This document shows, one piece after another, positions 26,823 to 35,400 of a DNA stretch of 64,000 nucleotides. The first letter of the stretch is position 1. Each line of letters opens with the position of its first letter. The notes under the pieces are model-generated. The model was not told the DNA's origin, made no database searches, and worked only from the letters and a program-made list of their open reading frames with translations. The translations under genes were made by a program, and so were the position numbers. Source of the DNA: an uncultured Ileibacterium sp. (GTDB taxonomy: Bacteria > Bacillota > Clostridia > Peptostreptococcales > Anaerovoracaceae); NCBI GenBank assembly GCA_902488835.1, contig CABTXQ010000002.1:9436-73435 (forward strand). Reading direction: 5' to 3'.

Positions 26823-28505
26823 CTATAGATTGTTTATTGCCTTTTCCAGCCTGCCTCTTACCATGGAATCTCCCATTATCTGTTGTATAGCCCATATATC
26901 AGGTGATGTAGATCTTCCAACAATTGCTATCCTTATTACAGTACTTACATGACCGACATGACCTTTGTATTCGCTAGGATTTTTTTTATAATCTTTAGGT
27001 CTTGCAGCATATCCAAGATTAGTAGAAATTTGTCTTATCTTGTCAAACCACGCACCGCTGTCATCACTATGGGCATATGTATGGAGATACTGTTCAAGGA
27101 TTTCTTTTGTATCACCGGATTTAACAACCTCCTCAGGATATTCATCTTCAATTGTAAAAGAGATATTCCAGAAATAGTTTATAAATTCAACGATTTGTCT
27201 CGCATTTTCGAAATCTTTTCGTGGCTTTTTATCACGTCTTCCAATATCAAGAATTTTCTCAAGGTAATTCATGTCAGTAAAGATATAAGAATATTTAGGA
27301 GCAAATTCATCTGACCATGATTTGAGCCACAAAGCCAGGTCGTGAGCCGATATATTCAGAAGAGTATCCTTGCTAACGTCATTTAATTTATTTAAATCAA
27401 AAAGCGTTCCTGAAGTACTCATTTTATCCAAAGTGAATTTGAACTCATTTGAATCAAGGGTTGGATTAGCATGTCTCCATTCTTCATAATTTGAATTTAG
27501 GATAGTTAAGAGATATTCGCGCAGAGCTTTTGGGTGATAACCCATATCTCTATAATATGATAGGCTCAACTCCGGATCTTTCCTTTTGCTTAGTTTCCTT
27601 TTGTTACCGTCTTCATCAAGTTTCATCAGCTGAGCAGTATGACAATAAGTAGGAGGAATTAATCCAAGCATATCAAATAATTCCAGATGAATTGGAAGTG
27701 AGGGTAGCCATTCTTCTCCACGAACAACGTGAGTTGTCCTCATAAGATGATCGTCAACGACATGAGCAAAGTGATATGTTGGAATTCCTGTGGCTTTTAA
27801 TATGACGATATCTTGAAAGTTCAAAGGAAGGTGGAGTTTACCTCTTATGCCATCCTTAACTTCCAATCGCTCAATGTCCTCTCCCTTTGCATTAGGAATA
27901 CCTCGAGACTTTAAGCGTATTACAAATTTATCATTATTCTTAATTCTTGCCACAATTTCTTCAGTTATAGATTGAGATTTATCCCAGTCCCTATACTTTG
28001 AGTAACCGCTATAAATACCGGGAGTTAACTGTTCCTTTTCCTGTGAAATACGAATTTTTGAAATTTCATCTTCAGTCAGAAAGCATGGGTAGGCCTTATT
28101 CTCTTCTATCAATTTTTTAGCAAAGGAGCGATATATGTCGCCTCGTTCACTCTGGGTGTAGCTCCCATAATCACCGATATCACCATCTGCGGTAACGCCC
28201 TCGTCAAAGTTTATTCCAAAAAAATCAAGGCTTGAAATTATTGTTTCTAAAGCATTTTCAACATATCGTTTTTCGTCTGTATCCTCAATTCTAAGATAGA
28301 ATACGCCGCCGCTTTGATGTGCAAGTCTTTCATCAACAAAGGCACCATATAGATTTCCAAGATGAATGAATCCGGTAGGACTTGGGCCGAGCCTTGTTAC
28401 CTTAGCAGACGGATCAAGACCCCTTGGAGGATAAATCAACTCATAATCTTTAGGTGATTTTTTTACATCAGGGAAAATTAATTCGCTTAATTCAATACTG
28501 TTCAT
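26823..28505 (-). CDS. gltX: glutamate--tRNA ligase
   Basis: A class I aminoacyl-tRNA synthetase that charges glutamate onto its tRNA (possibly also tRNA-Gln). The HIGH-type motif is in RLGPSPTGFIHLGNLYGAF, followed by RIEDTDEKRYVE, and the KMSKS-type loop is KRKLSKRKDPE. The C-terminal anticodon-binding part is longer than in the roughly 490-residue forms, giving 560 residues. The ATG at 28505 is preferred to a TTG four codons earlier because GAGG lies just upstream. No T-box leader was seen. Confidence 0.95.
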   Translation of the reverse strand: MNSIELSELIFPDVKKSPKDYELIYPPRGLDPSAKVTRLGPSPTGFIHLGNLYGAFVDERLAHQSGGVFYLRIEDTDEKRYVENALETIISSLDFFGINFDEGVTADGDIGDYGSYTQSERGDIYRSFAKKLIEENKAYPCFLTEDEISKIRISQEKEQLTPGIYSGYSKYRDWDKSQSITEEIVARIKNNDKFVIRLKSRGIPNAKGEDIERLEVKDGIRGKLHLPLNFQDIVILKATGIPTYHFAHVVDDHLMRTTHVVRGEEWLPSLPIHLELFDMLGLIPPTYCHTAQLMKLDEDGNKRKLSKRKDPELSLSYYRDMGYHPKALREYLLTILNSNYEEWRHANPTLDSNEFKFTLDKMSTSGTLFDLNKLNDVSKDTLLNISAHDLALWLKSWSDEFAPKYSYIFTDMNYLEKILDIGRRDKKPRKDFENARQIVEFINYFWNISFTIEDEYPEEVVKSGDTKEILEQYLHTYAHSDDSGAWFDKIRQISTNLGYAARPKDYKKNPSEYKGHVGHVSTVIRIAIVGRSTSPDIWAIQQIMGDSMVRGRLEKAINNL

Positions 28506-28543
28506 TTTTTTCCTCAATACTATTAATTATAAAATTCTTTGAT

Positions 28544-28572
28544 ATTATACATAAAACAATTTGGCTTTTCAA
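28544..28572 (-). promoter_or_regulatory. gltX promoter
   Basis: On the minus strand TTGAAA (28567-28572) and TATAAT (28544-28549) are spaced by 17 bp, about 40 bp before the gltX ATG. Confidence 0.75.
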
Positions 28573-28642
28573 TTTTTAGTTCTTCAATGCCTTGATTTGA
28601 CACGTAATTATGTACAATAATTTTTTCCTTATTAATAATTTA

Positions 28643-28651
28643 TGATATAAT
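28643..28651 (+). promoter_or_regulatory. extended -10 promoter for the tmk operon
   Basis: TGATATAAT is an extended -10 element 26 bp before a microprotein ATG. The -35 region is only T-rich, without a clear hexamer. Confidence 0.5.
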
Positions 28652-28676
28652 GTGAAGACATTGGAGAATAATAAAA

Positions 28677-28811
28677 ATGAATGTAATTAAAATTATTTTT
28701 TCAATAATGATAACCTTGCCAATGCTTATCTTTGGCAGATTTTTAATTGAGCTGTTTGTTAAGCAACTTGGAGGTAATTCCAATAAAAAGAAACGAGGTA
28801 AAGGCAGATGA
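28677..28811 (+). CDS. 44-residue membrane microprotein upstream of tmk
   Basis: A short frame with ATG at 28677, GGAGAA about 9 nt upstream, and a TGA that overlaps the tmk start (ATGA). The product has one hydrophobic helix (IIFSIMITLPMLIFGRFLIE) and a strongly basic tail ending NKKKRGKGR. The overlap and good site suggest it is translated and coupled to tmk. No family is recognised; it could be a regulator of a membrane partner or simply a leader peptide. Confidence 0.6.
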   Translation: MNVIKIIFSIMITLPMLIFGRFLIELFVKQLGGNSNKKKRGKGR

Positions 28812-29431
28812 GTAAAACCTCAAAAAAAGGCTATTTTATAACAGTTGAAGGTTCTGACGGAGTTGGAAAAAGCACACAAATAAAAAATATTGAAAAATAT
28901 TTTCGAAATATTGGTTCTGACGTAGTCTTAACAAGGGAGCCTGGTGGAACGAATATAGGCGAGAAACTTAGGAGCATTCTTCTTGATGTATCAAATAAGG
29001 AAATGGATCCATTGACGGAAATGCTAATATATGCAGCTTCAAGGGCACAACATGTCAAAGAAGTTATTATACCTGCTCTTAACGAAGGAAAAACTGTAAT
29101 CTCGGATAGATATATTGACTCAAGTCTTGCCTATCAAGGATATGGGAGAAATCTTGGAAGATGTGTTGAAGATGTAAACAAGTATGCTACAGATGGTATC
29201 ATGCCGGATAAGACATTCTGGCTTGATCTTTTGCCTTCTCTTGGAAGAGAGAGAATAAAGAATGAAGAACTGGATAGAATTGAACTGGAAAAGTCTGAGT
29301 TTCATAATAATGTAAGAAAGGGTTATGAAGCGATAGCGAAAAATGACCCCAAAAGGGTTCACAGAATAGATGCTTCATTGAGTGAAGATGAGGTATGGAA
29401 TCAAATTCGTGTAATACTGGAGACCATATGA
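28808..29431 (+). CDS. tmk: thymidylate kinase
   Basis: Phosphorylates dTMP to dTDP for DNA synthesis. Walker A is in ITVEGSDGVGKSTQI, the dTMP-binding segment is LTREPGGTNIGEKLRSIL, and the DRY-type loop is VISDRYIDSSLAYQGYGR. Length (207) is standard. It overlaps the microprotein by 4 nt and holB by 4 nt. The tmk-holB-ricT order is common in Firmicutes. Confidence 0.96.
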   Translation: MSKTSKKGYFITVEGSDGVGKSTQIKNIEKYFRNIGSDVVLTREPGGTNIGEKLRSILLDVSNKEMDPLTEMLIYAASRAQHVKEVIIPALNEGKTVISDRYIDSSLAYQGYGRNLGRCVEDVNKYATDGIMPDKTFWLDLLPSLGRERIKNEELDRIELEKSEFHNNVRKGYEAIAKNDPKRVHRIDASLSEDEVWNQIRVILETI

Positions 29432-30135
29432 ACTGTTCATATTCATATATAATTGAATATCCAAAAGGGGAAAAAAGGAATCAGATATTATCAAATGATA
29501 TTAGAGAACTAATGTGTTTGGAAAGGCATGTGGATCTGAATAATCACGAGGATGTTCACTACATGAAGCCTACAGGTAAGACGGGATACAGAGTAGGAGA
29601 TGCCGATACATTTATTAAGTCGTTATCTATGATGCCTCACGGAGATCTTTCTATAGGTGTTATAGATGATGCCGATTCTATGAGCGAAATTATTCAAAAT
29701 AAGCTGCTTAAGATAATTGAGGAGCCGCCTGAATCAACGGTAATTATTCTTCTTGTATCAAATAAAGAGAGGCTACTTTCTACAATAAGATCCAGATGCA
29801 AAATAAAATTTTTAGATAAAGAAAAAGAGAATATCTTTGATTCAAAATATCAAACTATGGTGGACTCTTTCTTTAATTCAAAATTTTTCTATCAATTTAG
29901 AGACACAATTAAGAAGGATATTGATAGTAGAGATGATGCTCTCGAACTGATAGATGTGATTGAAAGTTCCATTTACAATGATATTAAGAAAGGGACGAAC
30001 CGTGAATTTTCAATCAAAGGAATCGATAAAGTATTGAATGCAAAAATAGACATAATGAACGGTATGGGATATATGCAGGCATTAAAAAGGCTGTTCCTTG
30101 AACTAGGTGCCGATATAAGGAGGAATGATGGTTGA
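29428..30135 (+). CDS. holB: DNA polymerase III delta-prime-like clamp-loader subunit
   Basis: The product (235 residues) resembles the delta-prime subunit that helps load the sliding clamp. VIDDADSMSEIIQNKLLKIIEEPPE with VSNKERLLSTIRSRCKIKF matches the core of HolB/DnaX proteins, including the SRC motif. It is shorter than usual (about 310-330) and shows no Walker A; the N-terminal IEYPKGEKRN occupies that place, and the zinc cysteines are missing. The ATG at 29428 overlaps the tmk stop; a frame from 29395 lies in tmk. Position between tmk and ricT supports HolB. Confidence 0.8.
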   Translation: MNCSYSYIIEYPKGEKRNQILSNDIRELMCLERHVDLNNHEDVHYMKPTGKTGYRVGDADTFIKSLSMMPHGDLSIGVIDDADSMSEIIQNKLLKIIEEPPESTVIILLVSNKERLLSTIRSRCKIKFLDKEKENIFDSKYQTMVDSFFNSKFFYQFRDTIKKDIDSRDDALELIDVIESSIYNDIKKGTNREFSIKGIDKVLNAKIDIMNGMGYMQALKRLFLELGADIRRNDG

Positions 30136-31051
30136 AATAGTTGGAGTAGGATTTACAAATGGTGGGAAATCATATTATTTTGATCCATTAGGAGAAAGTT
30201 ATGATTCAGGAGAACTCGTCATTGTAGAAACTGCAAGAGGAATAGAGCTTGGACATATTTTCATAAAAAATATGGAAGTCGAAGAATCTGAGCTTAAAGC
30301 ACCTCTAAAACCGATAATAAGAAGATGTACACCAGAGGATTTGAAGAACTATAAGGAAAATCAGGCAAAAAAACCTGAAGCTATTAGAGTATGCAAGGAA
30401 AAAATCAAAAAGCATAAGTTGCAGATGAAATTGATTGATGCAGAATATACAATTAACGGATCGAAGCTTATATTTTATTTTTCTTCTGATGGTAGGGTGG
30501 ATTTCAGGGAGCTTGTTAAGGATTTGGCATCATACTTTCACACAAGAATTGAACTTAGGCAGATAGGGGTAAGAGATGAGGCAAGAATCATGGGGGGAAT
30601 TGGCATATGCGGAAGACAATTTTGCTGCAATCAATGGCTTCATGATTTTGAACCCGTATCGATCAAGATGGCAAAGCAGCAGAATATAAGTCTTAACCCG
30701 GCAAAAATATCAGGTTCCTGTGGAAGGCTAATGTGCTGTCTAAATTACGAAAATGACACGTATAAAGAACTTAGCAAAGGAATGCCAAACGAGGGAGATA
30801 AGATTATGACACCTGATGGAATTGCCAAAGTTGATAATATTGATATTTTTTCAGGCAAGATTATGGCAAGACCTATTGTAAAAGATAAGGAAACAGGAGA
30901 AGAGACAATAAGTCCGGAGATGAATATTTATTTCAAGAAAGAAGTAAAAAAAATAGAAAGAAAAAAGCGTAAACATCAAAAAGATGATTATGAAGGGCTC
31001 AGCGAAGAAGAAAGGATTGAACTGGAAGATCTCAAAAAAGCTGAAGACTAG
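30128..31051 (+). CDS. ricT: RicT/YaaT (PSP1 C-terminal domain) protein
   Basis: RicT is part of a small complex (RicA-F-T in Bacillus) that binds iron-sulfur clusters and assists mRNA maturation by RNase Y, with roles in sporulation and competence. The PSP1 domain shows FDPLGESYDSGELVIVETARG and cysteine pairs CGRQFCC and CGRLMCC, likely cluster ligands. AGGAGG lies before two adjacent ATG codons (30125 and 30128); the second has the better spacing. The start overlaps the holB end. The C-terminus is a Lys/Glu-rich tail. Confidence 0.92.
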   Translation: MVEIVGVGFTNGGKSYYFDPLGESYDSGELVIVETARGIELGHIFIKNMEVEESELKAPLKPIIRRCTPEDLKNYKENQAKKPEAIRVCKEKIKKHKLQMKLIDAEYTINGSKLIFYFSSDGRVDFRELVKDLASYFHTRIELRQIGVRDEARIMGGIGICGRQFCCNQWLHDFEPVSIKMAKQQNISLNPAKISGSCGRLMCCLNYENDTYKELSKGMPNEGDKIMTPDGIAKVDNIDIFSGKIMARPIVKDKETGEETISPEMNIYFKKEVKKIERKKRKHQKDDYEGLSEEERIELEDLKKAED

Positions 31052-31057
31052 GTATCA

Positions 31058-31086
31058 TTGAACGTAAAACAGTTAGAGTGTATAAT
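31058..31086 (+). promoter_or_regulatory. promoter upstream of the coiled-coil protein and murA
   Basis: TTGAAC (31058-31063) and TATAAT (31081-31086) are spaced by 17 bp, right after the ricT stop and about 50 bp before the next ATG. Confidence 0.78.
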
Positions 31087-31137
31087 TGCTTTTGAAAAGA
31101 TTATTTTATTATTATATTAAATTTGAGGGAGAATCGT

Positions 31138-31512
31138 ATGATTACAATTAGTGTAAAAGATGCAATGTTGATTATTCTGCTTGTGGCACTGCTTATCCTT
31201 ATAATATACCTTATAGTGGTTGCTGCTAATTTAATAAAGACGCTCAAAAAGGCAAATGAAGTTATTGATGATGTCCAGAGAATGTCAACTATTGCAGCAG
31301 ATAGAACGGAAAAAGTTAACGAACAGGTTGATAAATTCACAAATAAATTTTCAAATGCAGTTAGTAAATTAAAATCTGATGACGGGACAGTCAGCAGGCT
31401 TTATAATAGAAGAGCTCGTAGGCTTAACAAGAAAAGCGTTAAACGAGGAATAAAGAAAAATAACAATAAAGATTCAATAGCTTTAGAAGATAAGAAAAAG
31501 TTAAATAGATAA
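31138..31512 (+). CDS. single-pass membrane protein with coiled coil (DUF948-like)
   Basis: A 124-residue protein. One helix near residues 9-32 (MLIILLVALLILIIYLIVVA) is followed by a heptad-like stretch (LIKTLKKANEVIDDVQRM) and a basic tail. The design matches the small DUF948-type proteins of Firmicutes, whose role is unknown. The ATG at 31138 follows TTGAGGGAGA; a TTG five codons earlier is rejected. murA starts 17 nt later, so both share the promoter at 31058. Confidence 0.7.
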   Translation: MITISVKDAMLIILLVALLILIIYLIVVAANLIKTLKKANEVIDDVQRMSTIAADRTEKVNEQVDKFTNKFSNAVSKLKSDDGTVSRLYNRRARRLNKKSVKRGIKKNNNKDSIALEDKKKLNR

Positions 31513-31529
31513 GTTTAGGAGCATGATAA

Positions 31530-32846
31530 TTGGCAGAGTTAATTGTAGAAAATAATGGGCCCCTACATGGCATAGTTGAAATAAGCGGAGCTAAGAATGC
31601 AGTTCTACCATTGATGGCGGCGACATTACTTACTGAAGAAAAATGCATAATAAATGGAATTCCGGATCTCACGGATGTATTTGTGATGAAGGACATGCTC
31701 AAGAATTTTGGAGCAAAGGTCAAAACACATAGTGATGAAAACGGTGTTTCAGGGATTGAGGTAGAAGCCAAGGAGATAACAAGCATAAGGGGGAATAAGG
31801 AGCTTGTGTCAGAGATGCGTGCATCAACAATGGTTATGGGACCTCTTCTTGCAAGATGTGGAAGATGCGTTATGCCTCTACCTGGTGGATGTGCTATAGG
31901 GTCAAGGCCTATAGACCTCCATCTCAAAGGATTCAAGGCACTTGGAGCAACTGTAATAGAGAATAATGATGAGTCTACTGTAACTATAATTTCTGATAGC
32001 AATGGGCTTACAGGGGATGCAATATATCTCGACTTTCCAAGTGTTGGAGCGACAGAGAACATTCTGATGGCAGCCACCTTGGCTAAAGGTGCAACAGTTA
32101 TTGAAAATGCTGCAAAAGAACCAGAAATAGTAGATCTCGCAAATCTGCTTAATAAAATGGGCGCAAAAATTAAGGGAGCAGGAACAGACACTATAAGAAT
32201 TACCGGAGTAAAAAGTCTTCATGGAGCAATTCACACTGTGATACCTGACAGGATTGAAACTGCGACATTTATGCTTGCCGCTGCAATAACAAGGGGGACT
32301 GTTCTTATTAAAAACTCAATTCCAGGACATGTAAGACCAATAATTGCAAAGCTTAAGGAATGCAATGTTGATGTGAAGCTCCTAGATGAAGGAATATATG
32401 TAGATGCATCAAACAGGAATCTTATAGCGACAAACATAAAGACTTTGCCATATCCAGGATTTCCGACAGATATACAGAGTCCTTTTATGGCATTCTTAAC
32501 TACAGTGGACGGAGATAGCACTGTAAAAGAGACGGTATTTGAGAACAGATTTATGCATGTTAATGAGCTTAACAGAATGGGTGCCGACATAATAACGAGG
32601 GACAGAGAGGCATTTGTTCATGGCAATACAAATCTAATAGGAGCTAAGGTCAGAGCAACAGATTTAAGAGCCGGTGCTGCTATGGTACTTGCAGGTCTAG
32701 TAGCAGACGGAGTTACAGAGATCAGCGAAATATATCATATAGAACGTGGATATGAGAAATTTGCTGAAAAAATGAGGAGTCTAGGTGCAAAGATAGAACG
32801 CATCATTGAAGAAGGAGATAGTGATGAACGCCATGTAGGTATATAG
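31530..32846 (+). CDS. murA: UDP-N-acetylglucosamine 1-carboxyvinyltransferase MurA
   Basis: MurA transfers enolpyruvate to UDP-GlcNAc in the first committed step of peptidoglycan synthesis; it is the fosfomycin target. Motifs are EISGAKNAVLPLMAA at the N-terminus, the catalytic cysteine loop MPLPGGCAIGSRPIDLH near residue 120, and PGFPTDIQSPFMAFL. The start is TTG at 31530 with AGGAG 8 nt before it; the nearby ATG at 31523 is out of frame. Length (438) is slightly above the common 420. Confidence 0.96.
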   Translation: MAELIVENNGPLHGIVEISGAKNAVLPLMAATLLTEEKCIINGIPDLTDVFVMKDMLKNFGAKVKTHSDENGVSGIEVEAKEITSIRGNKELVSEMRASTMVMGPLLARCGRCVMPLPGGCAIGSRPIDLHLKGFKALGATVIENNDESTVTIISDSNGLTGDAIYLDFPSVGATENILMAATLAKGATVIENAAKEPEIVDLANLLNKMGAKIKGAGTDTIRITGVKSLHGAIHTVIPDRIETATFMLAAAITRGTVLIKNSIPGHVRPIIAKLKECNVDVKLLDEGIYVDASNRNLIATNIKTLPYPGFPTDIQSPFMAFLTTVDGDSTVKETVFENRFMHVNELNRMGADIITRDREAFVHGNTNLIGAKVRATDLRAGAAMVLAGLVADGVTEISEIYHIERGYEKFAEKMRSLGAKIERIIEEGDSDERHVGI

Positions 32847-32893
32847 CTGCATGGATTCCTTTTTTTCAAAATGACAAAAATCCGGAGGAATGA

Positions 32894-34879
32894 ATGGACA
32901 ATTTAAGCTTTTTACGTATGCTCGCAAAAGAATTTCCAAATCACAGAGCTGTAAACACCGAGATTATCAACTTGAATGCAATAATGGCACTGCCTAAGGG
33001 AACTGAATATTTCTTAAGTGATATACATGGAGAATATGACGCATTTCAGTATTTTGTAAGAAGTGCATCCGGAACAATAAGGATGAAGATAGATGAACAT
33101 TTGCCTGAGCTTTCAGAATGTGAAAAAGAGAGCCTTGCTGCACTAATCTATGATCCTGAGAACGAGATAAAAAGAAGAGAGAAAGAAGAGAAGGATTTTG
33201 ACGCTTGGACAAGAAAAATAATTAAAGAGCTTATTGTCATCTGTAGAAGTGTGTCTACTAAATATACGAGAGCAAAGGTCAGAAGGCTTCTTCCGGCAGA
33301 TAGTGGATATGCTATGAGCGAACTTCTCTTCTCAGATGATACTGATAACAGGATTGCATACTATAATTCAATTGTTGATACGATAATAGGAGTTAATGCA
33401 TCGAGAACATTTGTTAAAGAGTTTGCAATGGTCATTTCTAAGCTTGCGGTAGATCAGCTTCATATAATAGGTGATATATATGATAGGGGACCCAAGCCAC
33501 ATCTTATAATGGACTTTTTAATGAGCAGGAGAGATGTTGATATTCAATGGGGAAATCACGATGTTGTATGGATGGGTGCAGCCTGCGGAAACAGGCCTTG
33601 TATTGCAAACATTATCAGAATGAATATTAGCTATAATAATTTTGATATGCTTGAATACGGATATGGATTTAATCTGAGACCACTTGCAACTTTTGCTCAG
33701 GAAATTTATGGAAATGATCCATGTAAGAGTTTCATGCCACACGTGCTTGAGAAAAACAGGTTTGATCCCATACCTGAAAAACTTGCAGCTAAGATGCATA
33801 AGATGATAGCTGTAATACAGTTTAAGGTCGAGGGGCAATCAATACTTAAGCACAAAGAATACGGACTTGACCATAGACTTCTACTCGACAAAATTGATTT
33901 TGACAAAGGTACATTTACAGCATATGGTAACGAATATGAGATGAAGGACACTCATCTCCCAACGGTTGATCCTGAAAATCCATATGAATTAAGTCCCGAA
34001 GAAGAAGAGGTTATGTCTGCACTTTCAGCATCAATAATCAATTCCGAGAAGTTAAAAGAGCATATGCACTTCTTGTTTAGCCACGGTTCACTATACAAGA
34101 TATCAAATAATAATCTTCTTTTCCACGGTTGTATTCCAATGACAGAAGATGGTGAATTTAAGGAAGTTTCAATTGGAGGAAAGAAATTTGCAGGGGCTGA
34201 GCTTTTCAAACATCTGGATAAGGCTATGAGAAATGCCTATTACAATTCATTTAGTGATGACAAAAGAGCTGAACTAGGGGAAATTATGTGGAGATTATGG
34301 CTTGATAAGGATTCTCCACTCTTTGGAAAAGAAAAAATGACAACATTTGAAAGGTGTTTCACAAATAATAAAGAAGCTAAGAAAGAAAACCCAATGCCAT
34401 ACTACAAACTTATTGACAGACAAGATATTTGCGAAAAAATCCTTTCAGATTTTGGCATTGACCCTGAAAAAGGAGTGATACTAAATGGACACGTGCCTGT
34501 GAAGATTAAGGATGGAGAGAGTCCAATTAAAGGCAATGGCAAACTCTATGTTATAGATGGCGGTATAAGCAAGGCATATCAAAAAACGACTGGAATTGCA
34601 GGGTATACATTCATTTATAATTCCAGATTTATGGCACTTGCTGAACACATGCCATATGAAAAGTTAAAAGATGACGGTACACAGGTCTTTCACAGTCCTA
34701 AAGTTCAAATCGTAAAAGACATGAATAAGAGGATTATCATTCGTGAAACAGACATCGGTAAAGACCTGCAAAGGCAGGTGGATGAACTGAGTGAATTAAA
34801 TAAGGCTTTCAGAAACGGAGATATCAAGGAAAAATATCCAATAACAGAGATGAAGTATAAGATACAATATAATAAATAG
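32894..34879 (+). CDS. fbp: class III fructose-1,6-bisphosphatase
   Basis: The Firmicutes-type gluconeogenic phosphatase that dephosphorylates fructose-1,6-bisphosphate. At 661 residues it fits the large class III family. Calcineurin-like metal motifs are FLSDIHGEYDAF near residue 42, IIGDIYDRGPKP and IQWGNHDVVWMGA, and a later GHVPVKIKDGESP. The ATG at 32894 follows GGAGG. It runs 48 nt after murA and is followed by two membrane microproteins. Confidence 0.96.
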   Translation: MDNLSFLRMLAKEFPNHRAVNTEIINLNAIMALPKGTEYFLSDIHGEYDAFQYFVRSASGTIRMKIDEHLPELSECEKESLAALIYDPENEIKRREKEEKDFDAWTRKIIKELIVICRSVSTKYTRAKVRRLLPADSGYAMSELLFSDDTDNRIAYYNSIVDTIIGVNASRTFVKEFAMVISKLAVDQLHIIGDIYDRGPKPHLIMDFLMSRRDVDIQWGNHDVVWMGAACGNRPCIANIIRMNISYNNFDMLEYGYGFNLRPLATFAQEIYGNDPCKSFMPHVLEKNRFDPIPEKLAAKMHKMIAVIQFKVEGQSILKHKEYGLDHRLLLDKIDFDKGTFTAYGNEYEMKDTHLPTVDPENPYELSPEEEEVMSALSASIINSEKLKEHMHFLFSHGSLYKISNNNLLFHGCIPMTEDGEFKEVSIGGKKFAGAELFKHLDKAMRNAYYNSFSDDKRAELGEIMWRLWLDKDSPLFGKEKMTTFERCFTNNKEAKKENPMPYYKLIDRQDICEKILSDFGIDPEKGVILNGHVPVKIKDGESPIKGNGKLYVIDGGISKAYQKTTGIAGYTFIYNSRFMALAEHMPYEKLKDDGTQVFHSPKVQIVKDMNKRIIIRETDIGKDLQRQVDELSELNKAFRNGDIKEKYPITEMKYKIQYNK

Positions 34880-34897
34880 ATATAAGGAGGAATGGAA

Positions 34898-34984
34898 ATG
34901 ACACTTAGACAAATTCTTGGAGGAATTCTGCTTGCTGTTAGTTTGTATGCGATGTACAAAATTGCCAGAACTCCGAGAAACTAA
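34898..34984 (+). CDS. 28-residue membrane microprotein
   Basis: A short frame from ATG 34898, 7 nt after a full AAGGAGG site, encoding an amphipathic start (MTLRQILGGI), a hydrophobic core and the tail KIARTPRN. The strong site and location 18 nt after fbp support translation. One predicted helix; no family recognised. Confidence 0.5.
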   Translation: MTLRQILGGILLAVSLYAMYKIARTPRN

Positions 34985-35025
34985 AATCAATAAGATTCTA
35001 CTTAAAGAAGTGGAGATTTAGTGAG

Positions 35026-35097
35026 ATGTTTATAATTGTCTGTATTATAGCTTTTCCAATAGTCCTGCTTTATGAACTTGTTAAAATGAATAAATGA
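35026..35097 (+). CDS. 23-residue membrane microprotein
   Basis: A frame from ATG 35026 to TGA 35097 giving mostly one hydrophobic helix with a short ELVKMNK tail. TGGAG is upstream at a long spacing (about 11 nt), so translation is less certain than for its neighbour at 34898. The pair may be a two-peptide membrane unit or relics. Confidence 0.35.
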   Translation: MFIIVCIIAFPIVLLYELVKMNK

Positions 35098-35152
35098 TAT
35101 TTATAAATTTATATAACAAATATTGAGTTTTAACATTTTGAAAGAAGAATTT

Positions 35153-35316
35153 ATGCCAAAATATAAGAAGCTTTTTTCGCTTATTGACGAAAAAAAGAAA
35201 ATATTATTTCCGACCGTAGGTGGTTACATCAGCATCCGGAATTTGACATCAATGAGGGTGCTATGATAATTGCAGCTAAAGCTATGGGAGCAGTTGTATT
35301 AAAATATTTAGGATAA
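35153..35316 (+). pseudogene. remnant of an M20-family amidohydrolase
   Basis: Two short frames join into parts of an M20 aminoacylase/amidohydrolase. The first (from ATG 35153) reads MPKYKKLFSLIDEKKK. After a frame change the second reads ISDRRWLHQHPEFDIN, the RRxxHQHPE start signature, and runs directly into EGAMIIAAKAMGAVVLKYLG, which resembles the C-terminal end of the same family. About 300-350 residues of the catalytic core are missing, so this is a deletion plus frameshift relic, not a functional gene. Confidence 0.7.
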
Positions 35317-35328
35317 TATATTCTGTTG

Positions 35329-35368
35329 CGTTATCGGTCTATACAAACTCTAGGCGATAACGTTTTTT
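35329..35368 (+). terminator. intrinsic terminator after the amidohydrolase remnant
   Basis: An 8-bp stem CGTTATCG (35329-35336) with CGATAACG (35355-35362) and an 18-nt loop is followed by six T. It probably belonged to the deleted amidohydrolase gene, just before the carbonic anhydrase ribosome binding site. Confidence 0.75.
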
Positions 35369-35400
35369 ATTTATATAAATCAAAGGAGGTATGTATAAAG

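Noticed and set aside
28506..28600. T-box leader for gltX
   Set aside because: The upstream region is short, holds a normal promoter about 40 bp from the start, and contains no T-box sequence.
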